This document shows, piece after piece, positions 32,375-41,296 of a stretch of DNA of 64,000 nt. Origin of the DNA: Alkalicoccus luteus (GTDB taxonomy: Bacteria; Bacillota; Bacilli; Bacillales; Salisediminibacteriaceae); NCBI RefSeq assembly GCF_012034335.1, contig NZ_JAATHJ010000006.1, positions 91,031 through 155,030 of the forward strand, read 5' to 3'. The first letter of the stretch is position 1. Every line of letters begins with the position of its first letter. A program made the translations under genes and the position numbers. Under the pieces are notes generated by a model. It saw only the letters and a program-made list of their open reading frames with translations. It ran no database searches and was not told the origin of the DNA.

Positions 32375-32984
32375 TCGGCTTAGGGTCATCAGGAGAATTA
32401 ATATAGGCAAACCAGGAGTTCATTGGGTGTGCGTATGTGATTGCGGTAATCACAAGACAATTGATGGCGCTAGTTTGAGAAAAGGGCTTACAAGATCATG
32501 TGGTTGTATTCAAAAGGAAAATGCAGCAAAAGCACAGATCAAACATGGAAACTCAAAAAGAGGGAGCCGGACTAGGTTATACCGTATCTGGTCATCAATG
32601 ATCAATCGATGCACTAACCCAAAATATAACGAATCCCATTACTACTCTGAAAGGGGGATTTCAATTTGTCATGAATGGCGAAGTTTTGAATCTTTCATGG
32701 CATGGGCTCTTTCTTCGGGTTATGAGCCAGGGCTGACGATCGACAGATTGAACAACGATTTGGGTTACTCGCCTGATAATTGCAAGTGGTCAACGGTGAA
32801 AGAACAAGCACTAAATCGGCGATCAAATTTTCTGGTTGAATACAGAGGTGAAACAAAGCCTTTAAAACAATGGGCAGATGAACTCGGGTTTAACTACAGG
32901 AAAACTCATCGTAGATTGAAATCCGGATGGAATGTACATGATGCATTTTTTAAGCCTTCCAGAGTCAAAGGGATGATTGAATAA
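32340..32984 (+). CDS. Putative homing endonuclease with zinc-ribbon N-terminus
   Basis: A 214-residue protein. The N-terminus has a Cys4 knuckle (WVCVCDCG then SCGC), and the middle part has the pattern RIWSSMINRCTNPKYNESHY, then ERGISICHEW and LTIDRLNNDLGYSPDNCKW. These are typical of phage-borne HNH-type homing nucleases related to AP2/HNH proteins. It sits between the Sak4-like ATPase and the helicase and starts within the ATPase gene, so it looks like a selfish insertion. It could still be harmless to the host operon because both neighbours remain open. Confidence 0.75.
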   Translation: MQMINLKGKKFNRLRVIRRINIGKPGVHWVCVCDCGNHKTIDGASLRKGLTRSCGCIQKENAAKAQIKHGNSKRGSRTRLYRIWSSMINRCTNPKYNESHYYSERGISICHEWRSFESFMAWALSSGYEPGLTIDRLNNDLGYSPDNCKWSTVKEQALNRRSNFLVEYRGETKPLKQWADELGFNYRKTHRRLKSGWNVHDAFFKPSRVKGMIE

Positions 32985-32985
32985 A

Positions 32986-34335
32986 ATGCAACTCAGAGAT
33001 TATCAGGAGACTCTGATCAAAAAGATTAGAGACTCATACCAACGAGGAAGCCGATCGCCATGTATCGTGCTCGGCTGTGGAGGGGGTAAAACAGTCCTCT
33101 TCGCTTTCATGGCCGAGCAGTCACAGAAGAAAGGTAAAACCGTATGGTTCGCTGTACACCGAAAGGAGCTGCTGGATCAGACAGTCGCTACATTCGATGC
33201 GTTTAACATCGACCGCACGAATATCCACATCGTCATGATCGGCACTGTCTCTCGGAATCTTGAAAAATACCCGAAGCCGGACTTCATCATTTTTGACGAG
33301 TGCCATTTCAGCGCCGCAAGGACCTGGCAGAGAATCATTGAGGCATTTCCTGACGCGAAGATAGCCGGACTAACAGCAACACCTTCCAGACTGGACGGGA
33401 AGCCGCTGGGGGAAACCTACGATGATCTGATACTTGGAGAGTCGGTTCGGTCACTGATTGATCGCGGCTACCTGGCACCATATAAATACTATGCACCGTC
33501 CGTCGCTGATCTATCCGCTTTAAAGAAAAAACGAGGCGAATTTGATCAGAGTCAGGCAGAAGAACTATTGTCTCAAAAGGCAGTTTTCGGGGATGTCATT
33601 AAACATTACTCGGATATAGCTGCAGGGAAGCAAACGATCTGTTACTGCTCCACGATCAAGCATAGCGAAATGATGGCAGAAGAATTTAATGCGGCTGGGA
33701 TCCATGCGGTCCACTTCGACGGAAACACACCGAAACGGGAGCGGGATCGAATCATATCTCGCTTCCGAAAAGGAGAAATCACGGTCCTATGTAATGTGGA
33801 TCTCATTAGTGTCGGATTTGACTGTCCAGACGTAGACTGCTGCATTTTGCTACGTCCTACTGATTCCACAGCACTGTACATTCAGCAGGCGTGCCGAGCC
33901 CTTCGATACAGAGAAGGGAAGACGGCTGTGATACTGGATCACGTGAATAATTTCGAGCGGCATGGGCTGCCGGACGATGAGCACGAATGGACGCTCGGAG
34001 AGAAGTTCAAAAAGCCGAAAAATGTACAGGAAGACGGCATGTTTCGGATCCGTCAGTGTGAACAATGCTTCGCCGTTTATCCGACGGAAGAAAGAGTATG
34101 CCCGAACTGTGGGCATGAGCTGCAGGTACAGCCGAAAGAAATGGAAAACATCAAAGAAATTGAGCTCGAAGAGATCAAACGAGAGAAGGAAGAGCAGAAA
34201 AAGTTGATTGTACTTGACTACTCTTCCCCCGATGACTGCCGAAACATGGAGGAGCTGGCTGCATACGCCGAGAGGCAGGGATATAAAAAAGGCTGGATCT
34301 ATCACCAGGGCAAGGCACGAGGTTTCATCAGATAA
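32986..34335 (+). CDS. DEAD-like superfamily 2 helicase
   Basis: A 449-residue SF2 helicase with Walker A GCGGGKT (residues 30-36), DECH box (104-107), motif III in GLTATPSRLDGK, and motif VI region YIQQACRALRYREGK. A Cys4 zinc ribbon (CEQC then CPNCG) closes the protein. It probably remodels forks or recombination intermediates in phage DNA replication. I prefer ATG 32986, after the preceding stop, to the earlier in-frame TTG. Confidence 0.88.
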   Translation: MQLRDYQETLIKKIRDSYQRGSRSPCIVLGCGGGKTVLFAFMAEQSQKKGKTVWFAVHRKELLDQTVATFDAFNIDRTNIHIVMIGTVSRNLEKYPKPDFIIFDECHFSAARTWQRIIEAFPDAKIAGLTATPSRLDGKPLGETYDDLILGESVRSLIDRGYLAPYKYYAPSVADLSALKKKRGEFDQSQAEELLSQKAVFGDVIKHYSDIAAGKQTICYCSTIKHSEMMAEEFNAAGIHAVHFDGNTPKRERDRIISRFRKGEITVLCNVDLISVGFDCPDVDCCILLRPTDSTALYIQQACRALRYREGKTAVILDHVNNFERHGLPDDEHEWTLGEKFKKPKNVQEDGMFRIRQCEQCFAVYPTEERVCPNCGHELQVQPKEMENIKEIELEEIKREKEEQKKLIVLDYSSPDDCRNMEELAAYAERQGYKKGWIYHQGKARGFIR

Positions 34336-34362
34336 AAAACATTTTAAAGGAGCGAATTATCT

Positions 34363-34857
34363 ATGGTATTTCAACTGGATCATGAAGATGTATATGAAGG
34401 CGGCATAAAAGACGGAGAATATGAGGTTATCATCAAGCACGCAAAAGAGGACGCTACACAAAGCGGCGCAGAATACGCTGAATTTGATCTGGTCGTGCGA
34501 AACGATCTGGAGCAAAAGCATAAGAATCAGCATATCTTCCACAAGGTCTGGAAGAAGAAAGATACTGGCAAGTACAACATGAAAATGTTTAACACGATGG
34601 GCAAGGCGTGCCAGCTCCAAAACGGAAAGCAATATAAATCCATGCAGGAGCTGCTGGATGATTTTGCAGGTAAGGTAGCAATCGTCAGCGTGAAGAATGA
34701 GGAATCCGAGTACAACGGGCAGACTTATAACAACCTGAACGTGAAGTCTTGGAAGCAGTCGAAGTTCCCGAACTCACAGCATCAGTTTCAGAACTCGGAT
34801 CGACAGGATCATGAAGGACAGTCAGTGCAAGTGAATGACTCAGAAATGCCATTTTAA
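34363..34857 (+). CDS. DUF669-type phage single-stranded DNA-binding protein
   Basis: A 164-residue protein matching the phage DUF669 pattern (GEYEVIIKHAKEDATQSGAE, then FNTMGKACQLQNGKQYKSMQ). It ends in NDSEMPF, an acidic tip with terminal Pro-Phe like the protein-interaction tail of bacterial SSB. It most likely coats single-stranded DNA for the adjacent helicase, Sak4-like ATPase and primase. Confidence 0.75.
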   Translation: MVFQLDHEDVYEGGIKDGEYEVIIKHAKEDATQSGAEYAEFDLVVRNDLEQKHKNQHIFHKVWKKKDTGKYNMKMFNTMGKACQLQNGKQYKSMQELLDDFAGKVAIVSVKNEESEYNGQTYNNLNVKSWKQSKFPNSQHQFQNSDRQDHEGQSVQVNDSEMPF

Positions 34858-34873
34858 GAGGAGTTGACGGGGG

Positions 34874-37180
34874 ATGTTTGAAGCACTACCGGACGAATTA
34901 AAAGAGCTCTCCTGTTGGGGTTGCTTCAGACTGCAGCCCCGAGGGGAGAAAATGACGAAAATTCCCGTCAATCCTCATAATGGCGGACCAGGGAAATCGA
35001 ACGATGAAAGTACCTGGTCTGATTTTGATACAGCTGTTCAGGCTATGCAGGATTTAGGGTGTCACGGACTCGGATTTTATTTCAAACCGCCGTACTTCGG
35101 CGTGGATCTCGATGATGTGAGAGAAGAAATAGAACGTTATCGAGAGCGGAATGAGATTGACGGAAACATGGTGGCCGAGTTTATCGAAACACTGGGCAGT
35201 TATACAGAATACTCGGTTTCCGGAAATGGGATTCATATCATTGCTAAAGGGGAGCTGCCGGCAGGCGGCAGACGAAAGGGCAATGTAGAAATGTATGACA
35301 GCGGTCGGTTTTTCGCTATGACAGGCAAACCGGCTGCTCCTTATACCCACATACACGATGACACAGATCTGGGCGTGATCCAGTACCTACACAATAAATA
35401 CATTAATACACCTGCGACAGAGCAGGCTCCGGTTCAGCGTGATGGGGATCAAGGGCACGATATAGCAGAAGAGCGGCTGATCGAGATCGCGGAGAACTCG
35501 AGGACGGGCACGAGGTTCAAAATGTTTATTAACGGAGGCTGGGAACAGTTTTACGAATCGCAATCAGAAGCTGATATGGCATTCGCAAACGACCTTGCTT
35601 TTTGGACAAACCGCGACTTTCAAAAGATGGACAGTATTTTTCGACGCTCCAGCCTGATGAGGGAGAAGTTCGACCGGGCACAGAATAAAAGCACGTATGG
35701 AGCAGAGACGCTGCAGAAAGCAATCGATCAATGCTCCAATACGTTCGCTCCGCGAGAGATAGACGACGACTATAACCTGTTCGTGGAGGAGCACGATGTA
35801 CAGCAAATTCAAAATACGTTTTACAGCTATGACGACACGGGCAACGCTCAGCGGTTCAAGGATGCATACGGCCCTTCGATCCGCTACAGCTACACCCGCA
35901 GCAGCTGGTACTTTTATGACGGCAAAGTGTGGACGATTGACCAGGAAGGCCGGATTAAGAATCTGGCTGACCAGGTCATCATGAATATGCGAAATGAACG
36001 GCCCTATGTCACAGACGATATGGACGAAGAAGAAGCACTGAAAGCATTGCGGAAGCACATTAAAGCAAGCAGAAGCAGTCGCGGTAAGTCGAGCATGATC
36101 AAAGAGAGTGAGCATCTGCTGCCAGTAAAGCAGGATCAGTTTGATAAAGATATTGATCTTTTTAATGTACAAAACGGCTACCTTAACTTAGAAACCGGCA
36201 GGTTGCACGACCACGATCGGAACCGGTTCTTCACGAAAATATCCAATGTGGAATACACCGATAAATCGGACTGCCCACTCTGGATGGAGTTTCTTCACAC
36301 GATATTTGACGGAAATCAGGATTTAATCTCATATATCCAGCGCGCAGTTGGATATTCGCTCTCTGGATCTACAGAAGAGCAGAAGCTATTCTTCCTGCAC
36401 GGGAACGGCAGTAACGGAAAATCAGTTTTTCTGGACGTGATCACGGACCTGTTCGGTAATTACTCCACTAACATTCAGCCACAGACTATCATGATGAAAC
36501 AGCAGGGCGGCGGACCGTCGCCTGACATAGCTAAATTAGACGGTGCGCGGCTTGTGACTACCACAGAGCCAGATGAAGGTGTGCGGCTCGCTGAGGGGCT
36601 TGTGAAGCAGCTGACAGGCTCGGATAAAATCACGGCTCGTTTCTTGCACCAGGATGAATTTGAATTTAAGCCGCAGTTCAAACTGTGGATGGCAACGAAC
36701 CATAAACCGATCATACGCGGTACCGATGACGGGATCTGGAGACGGCTCGTGATCATTCCCTTCAGTGTACAGATTCCAGACCACAAGAAAGACCGGCGTC
36801 TCACACAGAAGCTCAGGAGAGAGATGAGCGCGATTTTAAACTGGGCAGTAGAAGGCTATCTGGACTGGCGAAAATTCGGGCTGAAAGAGCCAGACACAAT
36901 TCAGGATCAGCGGCAGAGCTACCGAACAGAAATGGACGTTGTGGAAGGATTCTTGGAAGAGTGCTGCACCCGATCTGATGACGGGAGAGTGCAGGCGAAA
37001 CAGCTATATGAAATTTATAAAGACTGGGCACAAGAGAATCACCAGTATTTGATGAGCAGCACGAAGTTCGGCAAGGAAGTAGCGAAGCGATTTCCTAAGT
37101 TTAAATCAAGCGGGATCTGGTATCGAGGGGTTTCCTTAAACAGAGAGGTCGAAAAACCGTTTCACCGGATGACGTATTGA
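34874..37180 (+). CDS. Primase-polymerase/D5-type helicase replication protein
   Basis: A 768-residue bifunctional replication protein. The N-terminal third is a PrimPol-type primase, with the metal-binding motif FGVDLDDV near residue 75 and SGNGIHIIAKGELP. The C-terminal half is a D5/P4-family SF3 helicase with Walker A GNGSNGKS near 509-516 and sensor region LWMATNHKPIIRGTDDGIWR. It would open the phage origin and prime DNA synthesis. The end is directly followed by a repeat-rich origin candidate. Confidence 0.88.
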   Translation: MFEALPDELKELSCWGCFRLQPRGEKMTKIPVNPHNGGPGKSNDESTWSDFDTAVQAMQDLGCHGLGFYFKPPYFGVDLDDVREEIERYRERNEIDGNMVAEFIETLGSYTEYSVSGNGIHIIAKGELPAGGRRKGNVEMYDSGRFFAMTGKPAAPYTHIHDDTDLGVIQYLHNKYINTPATEQAPVQRDGDQGHDIAEERLIEIAENSRTGTRFKMFINGGWEQFYESQSEADMAFANDLAFWTNRDFQKMDSIFRRSSLMREKFDRAQNKSTYGAETLQKAIDQCSNTFAPREIDDDYNLFVEEHDVQQIQNTFYSYDDTGNAQRFKDAYGPSIRYSYTRSSWYFYDGKVWTIDQEGRIKNLADQVIMNMRNERPYVTDDMDEEEALKALRKHIKASRSSRGKSSMIKESEHLLPVKQDQFDKDIDLFNVQNGYLNLETGRLHDHDRNRFFTKISNVEYTDKSDCPLWMEFLHTIFDGNQDLISYIQRAVGYSLSGSTEEQKLFFLHGNGSNGKSVFLDVITDLFGNYSTNIQPQTIMMKQQGGGPSPDIAKLDGARLVTTTEPDEGVRLAEGLVKQLTGSDKITARFLHQDEFEFKPQFKLWMATNHKPIIRGTDDGIWRRLVIIPFSVQIPDHKKDRRLTQKLRREMSAILNWAVEGYLDWRKFGLKEPDTIQDQRQSYRTEMDVVEGFLEECCTRSDDGRVQAKQLYEIYKDWAQENHQYLMSSTKFGKEVAKRFPKFKSSGIWYRGVSLNREVEKPFHRMTY

Positions 37181-37258
37181 TCATTCTCGTTACAGGAATA
37201 AAAGGGATTTGCAGGTAATTATGGATAAGAAGGAATTAAATGGTTATTTATTTGAAAG

Positions 37259-37519
37259 CTTGGGAGGGTTGAAGGACAAAAACGGGAGGGTTGAAGGCAA
37301 ACCCTCCCAATCCAAAACGTTGATATATCAGCCTTTATTATACTTTATTTCTTTTTTGGGATAGTTGGGATAGTAAAAAGAATAAAGTATAAAAACAAAA
37401 ATAAAAATAAAAATGCATAGAGGAACTTCATTTTTATAGGAAACCCTCCCAACTGCTTTGAAAAATAATCGTCAAACCTTTGGGGGAGTAAGCTCAAATG
37501 CATTTGGGAGGGTTTGAAG
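37259..37519. repeat. Iteron-like repeats with AT-rich core: candidate phage replication origin
   Basis: Five copies of a unit close to TTGGGAGGGTTTGAAG are seen. Three are forward (37259-37275, 37283-37297, 37503-37519) and two inverted (37299-37310 and 37441-37453). Partial units (TTGGGATAG, twice) and a highly AT-rich stretch (37380-37435) lie between them. This is the layout of an origin with binding sites and a DNA-unwinding element, and it lies just behind the primase-helicase gene. Confidence 0.55.
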
Positions 37520-37543
37520 CAACTATCCCGTAAGGAGGATAAT

Positions 37544-37798
37544 ATGCAAAAATTAATAAAGCGAATCAATACAGACTTAGCTGAGTTAAGAAGATTAACT
37601 GCTGCAGAGTCTGAAGTGGACATTTATGAATTGTATCACGGAGATCAGCTCATCATGGTTGGTAGTTTGAATTATCTTTCTAAACGAACCATGTATACGG
37701 TCACTACCTTGAAGAATTACAGCTATCCAAAATATTTAGAAAGAGTGAAAGATAGTCCAACAGCAACGAAGGTGTACAAAGCGGGAGATCGAGTATGA
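37544..37798 (+). CDS. Small phage protein, unknown
   Basis: An 84-residue protein with a short N-terminal helix (LIKRINTDLAELRRLTAAES) and a beta-rich remainder. ATG 37544 follows AAGGAGG. Its end overlaps the VRR-NUC gene (ATGA). Confidence 0.65.
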   Translation: MQKLIKRINTDLAELRRLTAAESEVDIYELYHGDQLIMVGSLNYLSKRTMYTVTTLKNYSYPKYLERVKDSPTATKVYKAGDRV

Positions 37799-38112
37799 AA
37801 GAAGCAGACGTACAAAACCAGATTCGCCTGGCACTAAACCCATATGCGGTTATCTTCCGGGCTAATGTCGGCAAAGTACGCATGAAGGACGGTCGGTTTT
37901 TCGATACGGGCCTTCCGAAAGGATTCTCTGATTTATTCGGTTATCGGAAATCGGATTGCAAAGCTGTTTTTATCGAAGTGAAGAATGAAAAGGGCAGGGC
38001 TCGGAAAGAACAGCTGCATTTTCTCGAGACGATGAAGCAGAACGGAGCGCTTGCCGGTATTGCTCGAAATCCAGAAGAGGCGGTGAGGATCGTTGAAGGA
38101 GAAAGTGGATGA
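37795..38112 (+). CDS. VRR-NUC domain nuclease
   Basis: A 105-residue stand-alone VRR-NUC protein of the PD-(D/E)xK superfamily. Conserved parts: FRANVGKVRMKDGRFFDTGL, the active-site region GFSDLFGY, and the FIEVKNEKGR strand that supplies the catalytic Glu-x-Lys. Such phage nucleases process branched DNA, possibly Holliday junctions, and sit in replication modules like this one. Confidence 0.88.
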   Translation: MKEADVQNQIRLALNPYAVIFRANVGKVRMKDGRFFDTGLPKGFSDLFGYRKSDCKAVFIEVKNEKGRARKEQLHFLETMKQNGALAGIARNPEEAVRIVEGESG

Positions 38113-38353
38113 AACCTTTCGTAAGATTCAAACCTGGCTGACCGGATCGGAGAATGAACAGATTGCATATTTCTTCAGAAACGATGAACCAGCGTATCAA
38201 GAACTAATCAGGCTCATGGATCGGTGCGCTCGAAACGGATGGGATCATGATAAGTCATTCATGCTGGACTTTGCAGATGAAGATGACCGGGTAGCAGCGG
38301 AATGGATTTACTTGCAGGCGGTCGCATACAGGAGAAGTTATGTTTCAGTATGA
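38093..38353 (+). CDS. Small phage protein, unknown
   Basis: An 86-residue acidic protein overlapping both neighbours by 14-20 nt. The TTG at 38093 follows GGTGAGG; GTG 38105 is an alternative. No domain recognised. Confidence 0.6.
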   Translation: MKEKVDETFRKIQTWLTGSENEQIAYFFRNDEPAYQELIRLMDRCARNGWDHDKSFMLDFADEDDRVAAEWIYLQAVAYRRSYVSV

Positions 38354-39167
38354 GGGCATTATCAATCATCGAAAATTAAAATCAGCCGGCATTTCCTCTG
38401 AAGTCACAACCTATACGTTATCTGAGGAAGAATTGGCGAAGTACAGAGGGGCGGGTCATATGGAATTGACGAAAGAAGAATATATGAAGCTGCGGGAGTC
38501 GGGTTTGAAAGAGAAAGAATGTGCAGAGAAGCTTGACGTATCTCCTGCGAGATTGTCTCACATGAAAAACAATAAGTGGGGTCTACGGGACTGGCTGCCG
38601 GGAGTGAAGAAAGAAAAGCCGATCGAGGCTGAACAAGAAATAGACGGAATCGAACAAAAAGAGCCCGTCCCTGCGCAAAAACCGAACGAAATCGAACAAA
38701 AATCAAACGAAATGGACCAAAAAGCTGAGAAACAGGATATCGAAAAACTGCAGGCAGAAAACGAGAAGCTGCAACAATCGAAAGACTACTATTTCCGCCA
38801 TTACGAGGGAGCGCTCAAAAGCAAAGGCGAAACGGAGCAACGGTACCATGAACTACGAGATTCTTACGACAGCCTGGAACGAGCGCATGATGAGTTAAAG
38901 CGAAAAACGAATAATGCAGAACCGGAGGAATCGTTTGACGATATCCGGCCAGCTCACTACCACGAAAACGGCATCGATCCATTCACGTTTTTCCGAGGGA
39001 ACTTTGCACCAGTAGAGTTGAGTGGGTATCACAGGGGATCCGCCATTAAGTACATTTCCCGAGCTGGTAAAAAGGGCGATCCGCTGACGGACCTCCGTAA
39101 AGCAGGAGCACACCTGCAGGAATGGATCAGCGCCATAGAAGGTGAAGACAGTGGAGCACAAGTTTGA
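38340..39167 (+). CDS. Fusion of HTH, coiled coil and DUF3310 domain
   Basis: A 275-residue protein in three parts. The first (about 40-85) is a small helix-turn-helix (LRESGLKEKECAEKLDVSPA). The second (about 95-200) is a long charged coiled coil with repeated Glu-Gln-Lys units (EIEQKSNEMDQKAEKQDIEK). The third is a C-terminal DUF3310 domain (RPAHYHENGIDPFTFF, then GSAIKYISRAGKKGDPLTDL), usually a short stand-alone phage protein of proposed nucleotide-metabolism role. The fusion suggests DNA-bound or oligomeric regulation. The start follows AGGAGA. Confidence 0.8.
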   Translation: MFQYEGIINHRKLKSAGISSEVTTYTLSEEELAKYRGAGHMELTKEEYMKLRESGLKEKECAEKLDVSPARLSHMKNNKWGLRDWLPGVKKEKPIEAEQEIDGIEQKEPVPAQKPNEIEQKSNEMDQKAEKQDIEKLQAENEKLQQSKDYYFRHYEGALKSKGETEQRYHELRDSYDSLERAHDELKRKTNNAEPEESFDDIRPAHYHENGIDPFTFFRGNFAPVELSGYHRGSAIKYISRAGKKGDPLTDLRKAGAHLQEWISAIEGEDSGAQV

Positions 39168-39783
39168 GGATTATGAACGGCTACTGTGGCAGATAGCACG
39201 GAAGAAAGAGAGTGCCGGGAAAATAAAAGGGCTGGATCTGGACGACCTGTTTCAGCTCGCAAGCCTTGGCTATCTAAAAGCATTGAAAAACTATGATCCG
39301 GAAAAGTCGAAGTTTATTACTCACTTATACATGACAGCTTATTACACGGTGAAGCACGGTATCGGAAATTACAGTCAAACCGTAATGGTCAGCAGGCATG
39401 ACAGCGACCGGGCAATGAAGATTTTAAAGCTGGGTCTCGAAGAAGAGAAGCCCGAAAAAATCGCAGAAGCAATCGACATCAGTGTGACAAATGCGGAGAT
39501 AGCGATATTCATTCTGAAGCAGTCTGCCGCTGCTGATCTAAGCCTGTTTATCGAAAATGAAGAACTGGTCACGCATCAAAACTTTATGGTTGAGGATGAC
39601 TGGACAGCGCCTCATGTGGAGGATTTCCTGAAAAGGCTAACAGCCAGAGAACTTAGAATCGTTGAGCGGCTTTTGCAAGGATACTCGCAAACTGAGATTG
39701 CTGAGATAGATCAAACATCCAGACAAGCCACCAGCCAGCACGTGATGAAGATACGAGAAAAATACCTGCGCTTTGGCGCATAG
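39151..39783 (+). CDS. Phage-encoded sigma-70 family factor
   Basis: A 210-residue sigma factor with region 2 (LDLDDLFQLASLGYLKALKN, then HLYMTAYYTVKHGI) and a C-terminal region 4 helix-turn-helix (LTARELRIVERLLQGYSQTE). No region 3 is obvious. It would redirect host RNA polymerase to a class of phage promoters. GTG 39151 fits the GAAGG site better than the in-frame GTG 39142. It lies shortly before the ArpU/RinA-like regulator. Confidence 0.82.
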   Translation: MEHKFEDYERLLWQIARKKESAGKIKGLDLDDLFQLASLGYLKALKNYDPEKSKFITHLYMTAYYTVKHGIGNYSQTVMVSRHDSDRAMKILKLGLEEEKPEKIAEAIDISVTNAEIAIFILKQSAAADLSLFIENEELVTHQNFMVEDDWTAPHVEDFLKRLTARELRIVERLLQGYSQTEIAEIDQTSRQATSQHVMKIREKYLRFGA

Positions 39784-39796
39784 GAGGACGATTTAA

Positions 39797-40180
39797 ATGA
39801 AAACTAACATTACAAAGTTCCAAGTAGATACTGTACCAATGGAGAATGCTCAGGATGAGTGGATCGCTAGTATTCACATATTGCTTCGAAAAAAAATGAT
39901 TAAACTGCTTCAAAAGAAAATTGAAAGTTTCCATGGTGAAGATCGATATCAAATCCATCGCATTATTAAATTTATTGATTCGAATGAGAAACTGGGACGT
40001 GGAGAACACGATGAAGAGGCGTTCCAAAAATTAGAAGCATTGGGTCACCATTTCATTATTGGAGACTCTCTTGACAAAATTAAAGTGAAAACTCATCCAG
40101 AAGAAAATGGAACCTTTAAAGTGACTATAGATGCCAATCAAATAAAAGTAGAACTGCATAAGTCAATTGGTGAAGCTTAA
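39797..40180 (+). CDS. Phage protein, unknown
   Basis: A 127-residue soluble, lysine- and histidine-rich protein with no recognised domain. The start follows AGGAGGACG. Base composition is more AT-rich than the neighbours. Confidence 0.6.
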   Translation: MKTNITKFQVDTVPMENAQDEWIASIHILLRKKMIKLLQKKIESFHGEDRYQIHRIIKFIDSNEKLGRGEHDEEAFQKLEALGHHFIIGDSLDKIKVKTHPEENGTFKVTIDANQIKVELHKSIGEA

Positions 40181-40207
40181 TAAAATCTAAGCCAGGAGGG
40201 CGAGTGA

Positions 40208-40558
40208 ATGAACCTAAACGAATATCAAGAACTATCCAGTCGTACCGCTAACACTCACGACAATGAATTGATCAACTACGGATTAGGTCTAACAGGTGAA
40301 GCTGGTGAAGTCGCAGATATGATTAAAAAAACGCAATTTCACGGACACGATATCTCAAAAGAGGAGATAGAGAAAGAACTTGGTGACGTCCTGTGGTATC
40401 TATCGCAAATCGCCAGAGTGTCAGGAATTAACTTAACTGATGTTGCTGAGGGAAATATTAAGAAATTGAAGAAGCGGTACCCGAAAGGATTCACAGCGGA
40501 AGCAAGCAGGAACCGCATTGAAGAGAAGCCGTCAGAAAAGAAGGAGTGGATCCTATGA
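40208..40558 (+). CDS. MazG-like nucleotide pyrophosphohydrolase
   Basis: A 116-residue all-helical MazG-type protein with the metal-binding pattern LTGEAGEVADMIKK and KELGDVLWYLSQIA, i.e. the EExxE...ExxD arrangement. Phage MazG-like enzymes hydrolyse (d)NTPs and may lower host ppGpp signalling or remove unwanted nucleotides. The start follows AGGAGGGCGAG. Confidence 0.9.
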   Translation: MNLNEYQELSSRTANTHDNELINYGLGLTGEAGEVADMIKKTQFHGHDISKEEIEKELGDVLWYLSQIARVSGINLTDVAEGNIKKLKKRYPKGFTAEASRNRIEEKPSEKKEWIL

Positions 40559-40767
40559 GGGAGATTAAATCAATTAGGCTAACTTTACCGATGGACGGAA
40601 CTTACTGGGAAGTAGGGCGAGGCGGAATCACAGAAATAGAAGCTATAACACTCCAATATCCTAGCTCAATCGAATTTATTTACAAAATCTACAAAGATGG
40701 GGCGGTTTATCAAACACTAATCAATGCTCCTGTAGAGATCACATTCAAAGAGGTGGAAGACCTATGA
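40555..40767 (+). CDS. Small phage protein, unknown
   Basis: A 70-residue beta-rich protein that begins MREIKSIRLTLP, echoing the MREIKFRAWD start of the next gene. It overlaps the MazG stop and the YopX start. An upstream in-frame ATG (40546) is possible. Confidence 0.6.
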   Translation: MREIKSIRLTLPMDGTYWEVGRGGITEIEAITLQYPSSIEFIYKIYKDGAVYQTLINAPVEITFKEVEDL

Positions 40768-41105
40768 GGGAGATTAAATTTCGGGCTTGGGATAAAGATT
40801 TGAAAAAATGGTTAGGTTGGGAGACTGTTTCTCAATGTGCAATAGGAGAGTTTGTAGATGACGTACGTTTTGAATTAGTGCAATACACCGGCCTGAAAGA
40901 CAAGAACGGCGTGGAGATCTACGGAGGGGATATTTTCAGAGACAATTCTATCAATCAAATTTATAAAGTTATTTGGTTTAAAGAAGGCTTTCGCGTTGAA
41001 GTCGATGGAATGATTCTGTCATTTGATGAAACATTGACAGACGGTAAGTGTGAAGTCATCGGCAATGTATGGGAGAACCCAGAATTACTGGAGCGTGATG
41101 CTTAA
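40764..41105 (+). CDS. YopX family protein
   Basis: A 113-residue protein with the standard YopX features: MREIKFRAWDKDLKKW at the start, VQYTGLKDKNGVEIYGGDIF in the middle and the closing EVIGNVWENPELL. YopX proteins are widespread in Gram-positive phages and of unknown function. Confidence 0.93.
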   Translation: MREIKFRAWDKDLKKWLGWETVSQCAIGEFVDDVRFELVQYTGLKDKNGVEIYGGDIFRDNSINQIYKVIWFKEGFRVEVDGMILSFDETLTDGKCEVIGNVWENPELLERDA

Positions 41106-41296
41106 TGCACCGCATATCACAAGCGCGAGTGCTCACGATCCAGCGGAATACAAAAGCAGAACTGCTTGTGGCCGTTCGAGATTTGGAAAGCAGAGGCTTT
41201 GAAGAAGTAACAGCTCCAAGACCTGTTTACCGACAGGGGCAGTATGAGAAGAAATGCTGGATGGCAGCTTACAGGCTAAAGGGGGAGACGACATGA
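41105..41296 (+). CDS. Small phage protein, unknown
   Basis: A 63-residue basic protein (RNTKAELLVAVRDLESRGFE). Its ATG overlaps the YopX TAA stop and its stop overlaps the next start, so it is part of a tightly packed operon. Confidence 0.6.
   Translation: MHRISQARVLTIQRNTKAELLVAVRDLESRGFEEVTAPRPVYRQGQYEKKCWMAAYRLKGETT

Noticed and set aside
37221..37364. 47-residue frame at the start of the iteron region
   Set aside because: Weak ribosome site; its codons are made of the repeat units themselves and the product has no recognisable features.
37440..37520. Repeats near the primase considered as a CRISPR array
   Set aside because: Units are short, in both orientations and unevenly spaced, with no cas genes; iterons fit better.
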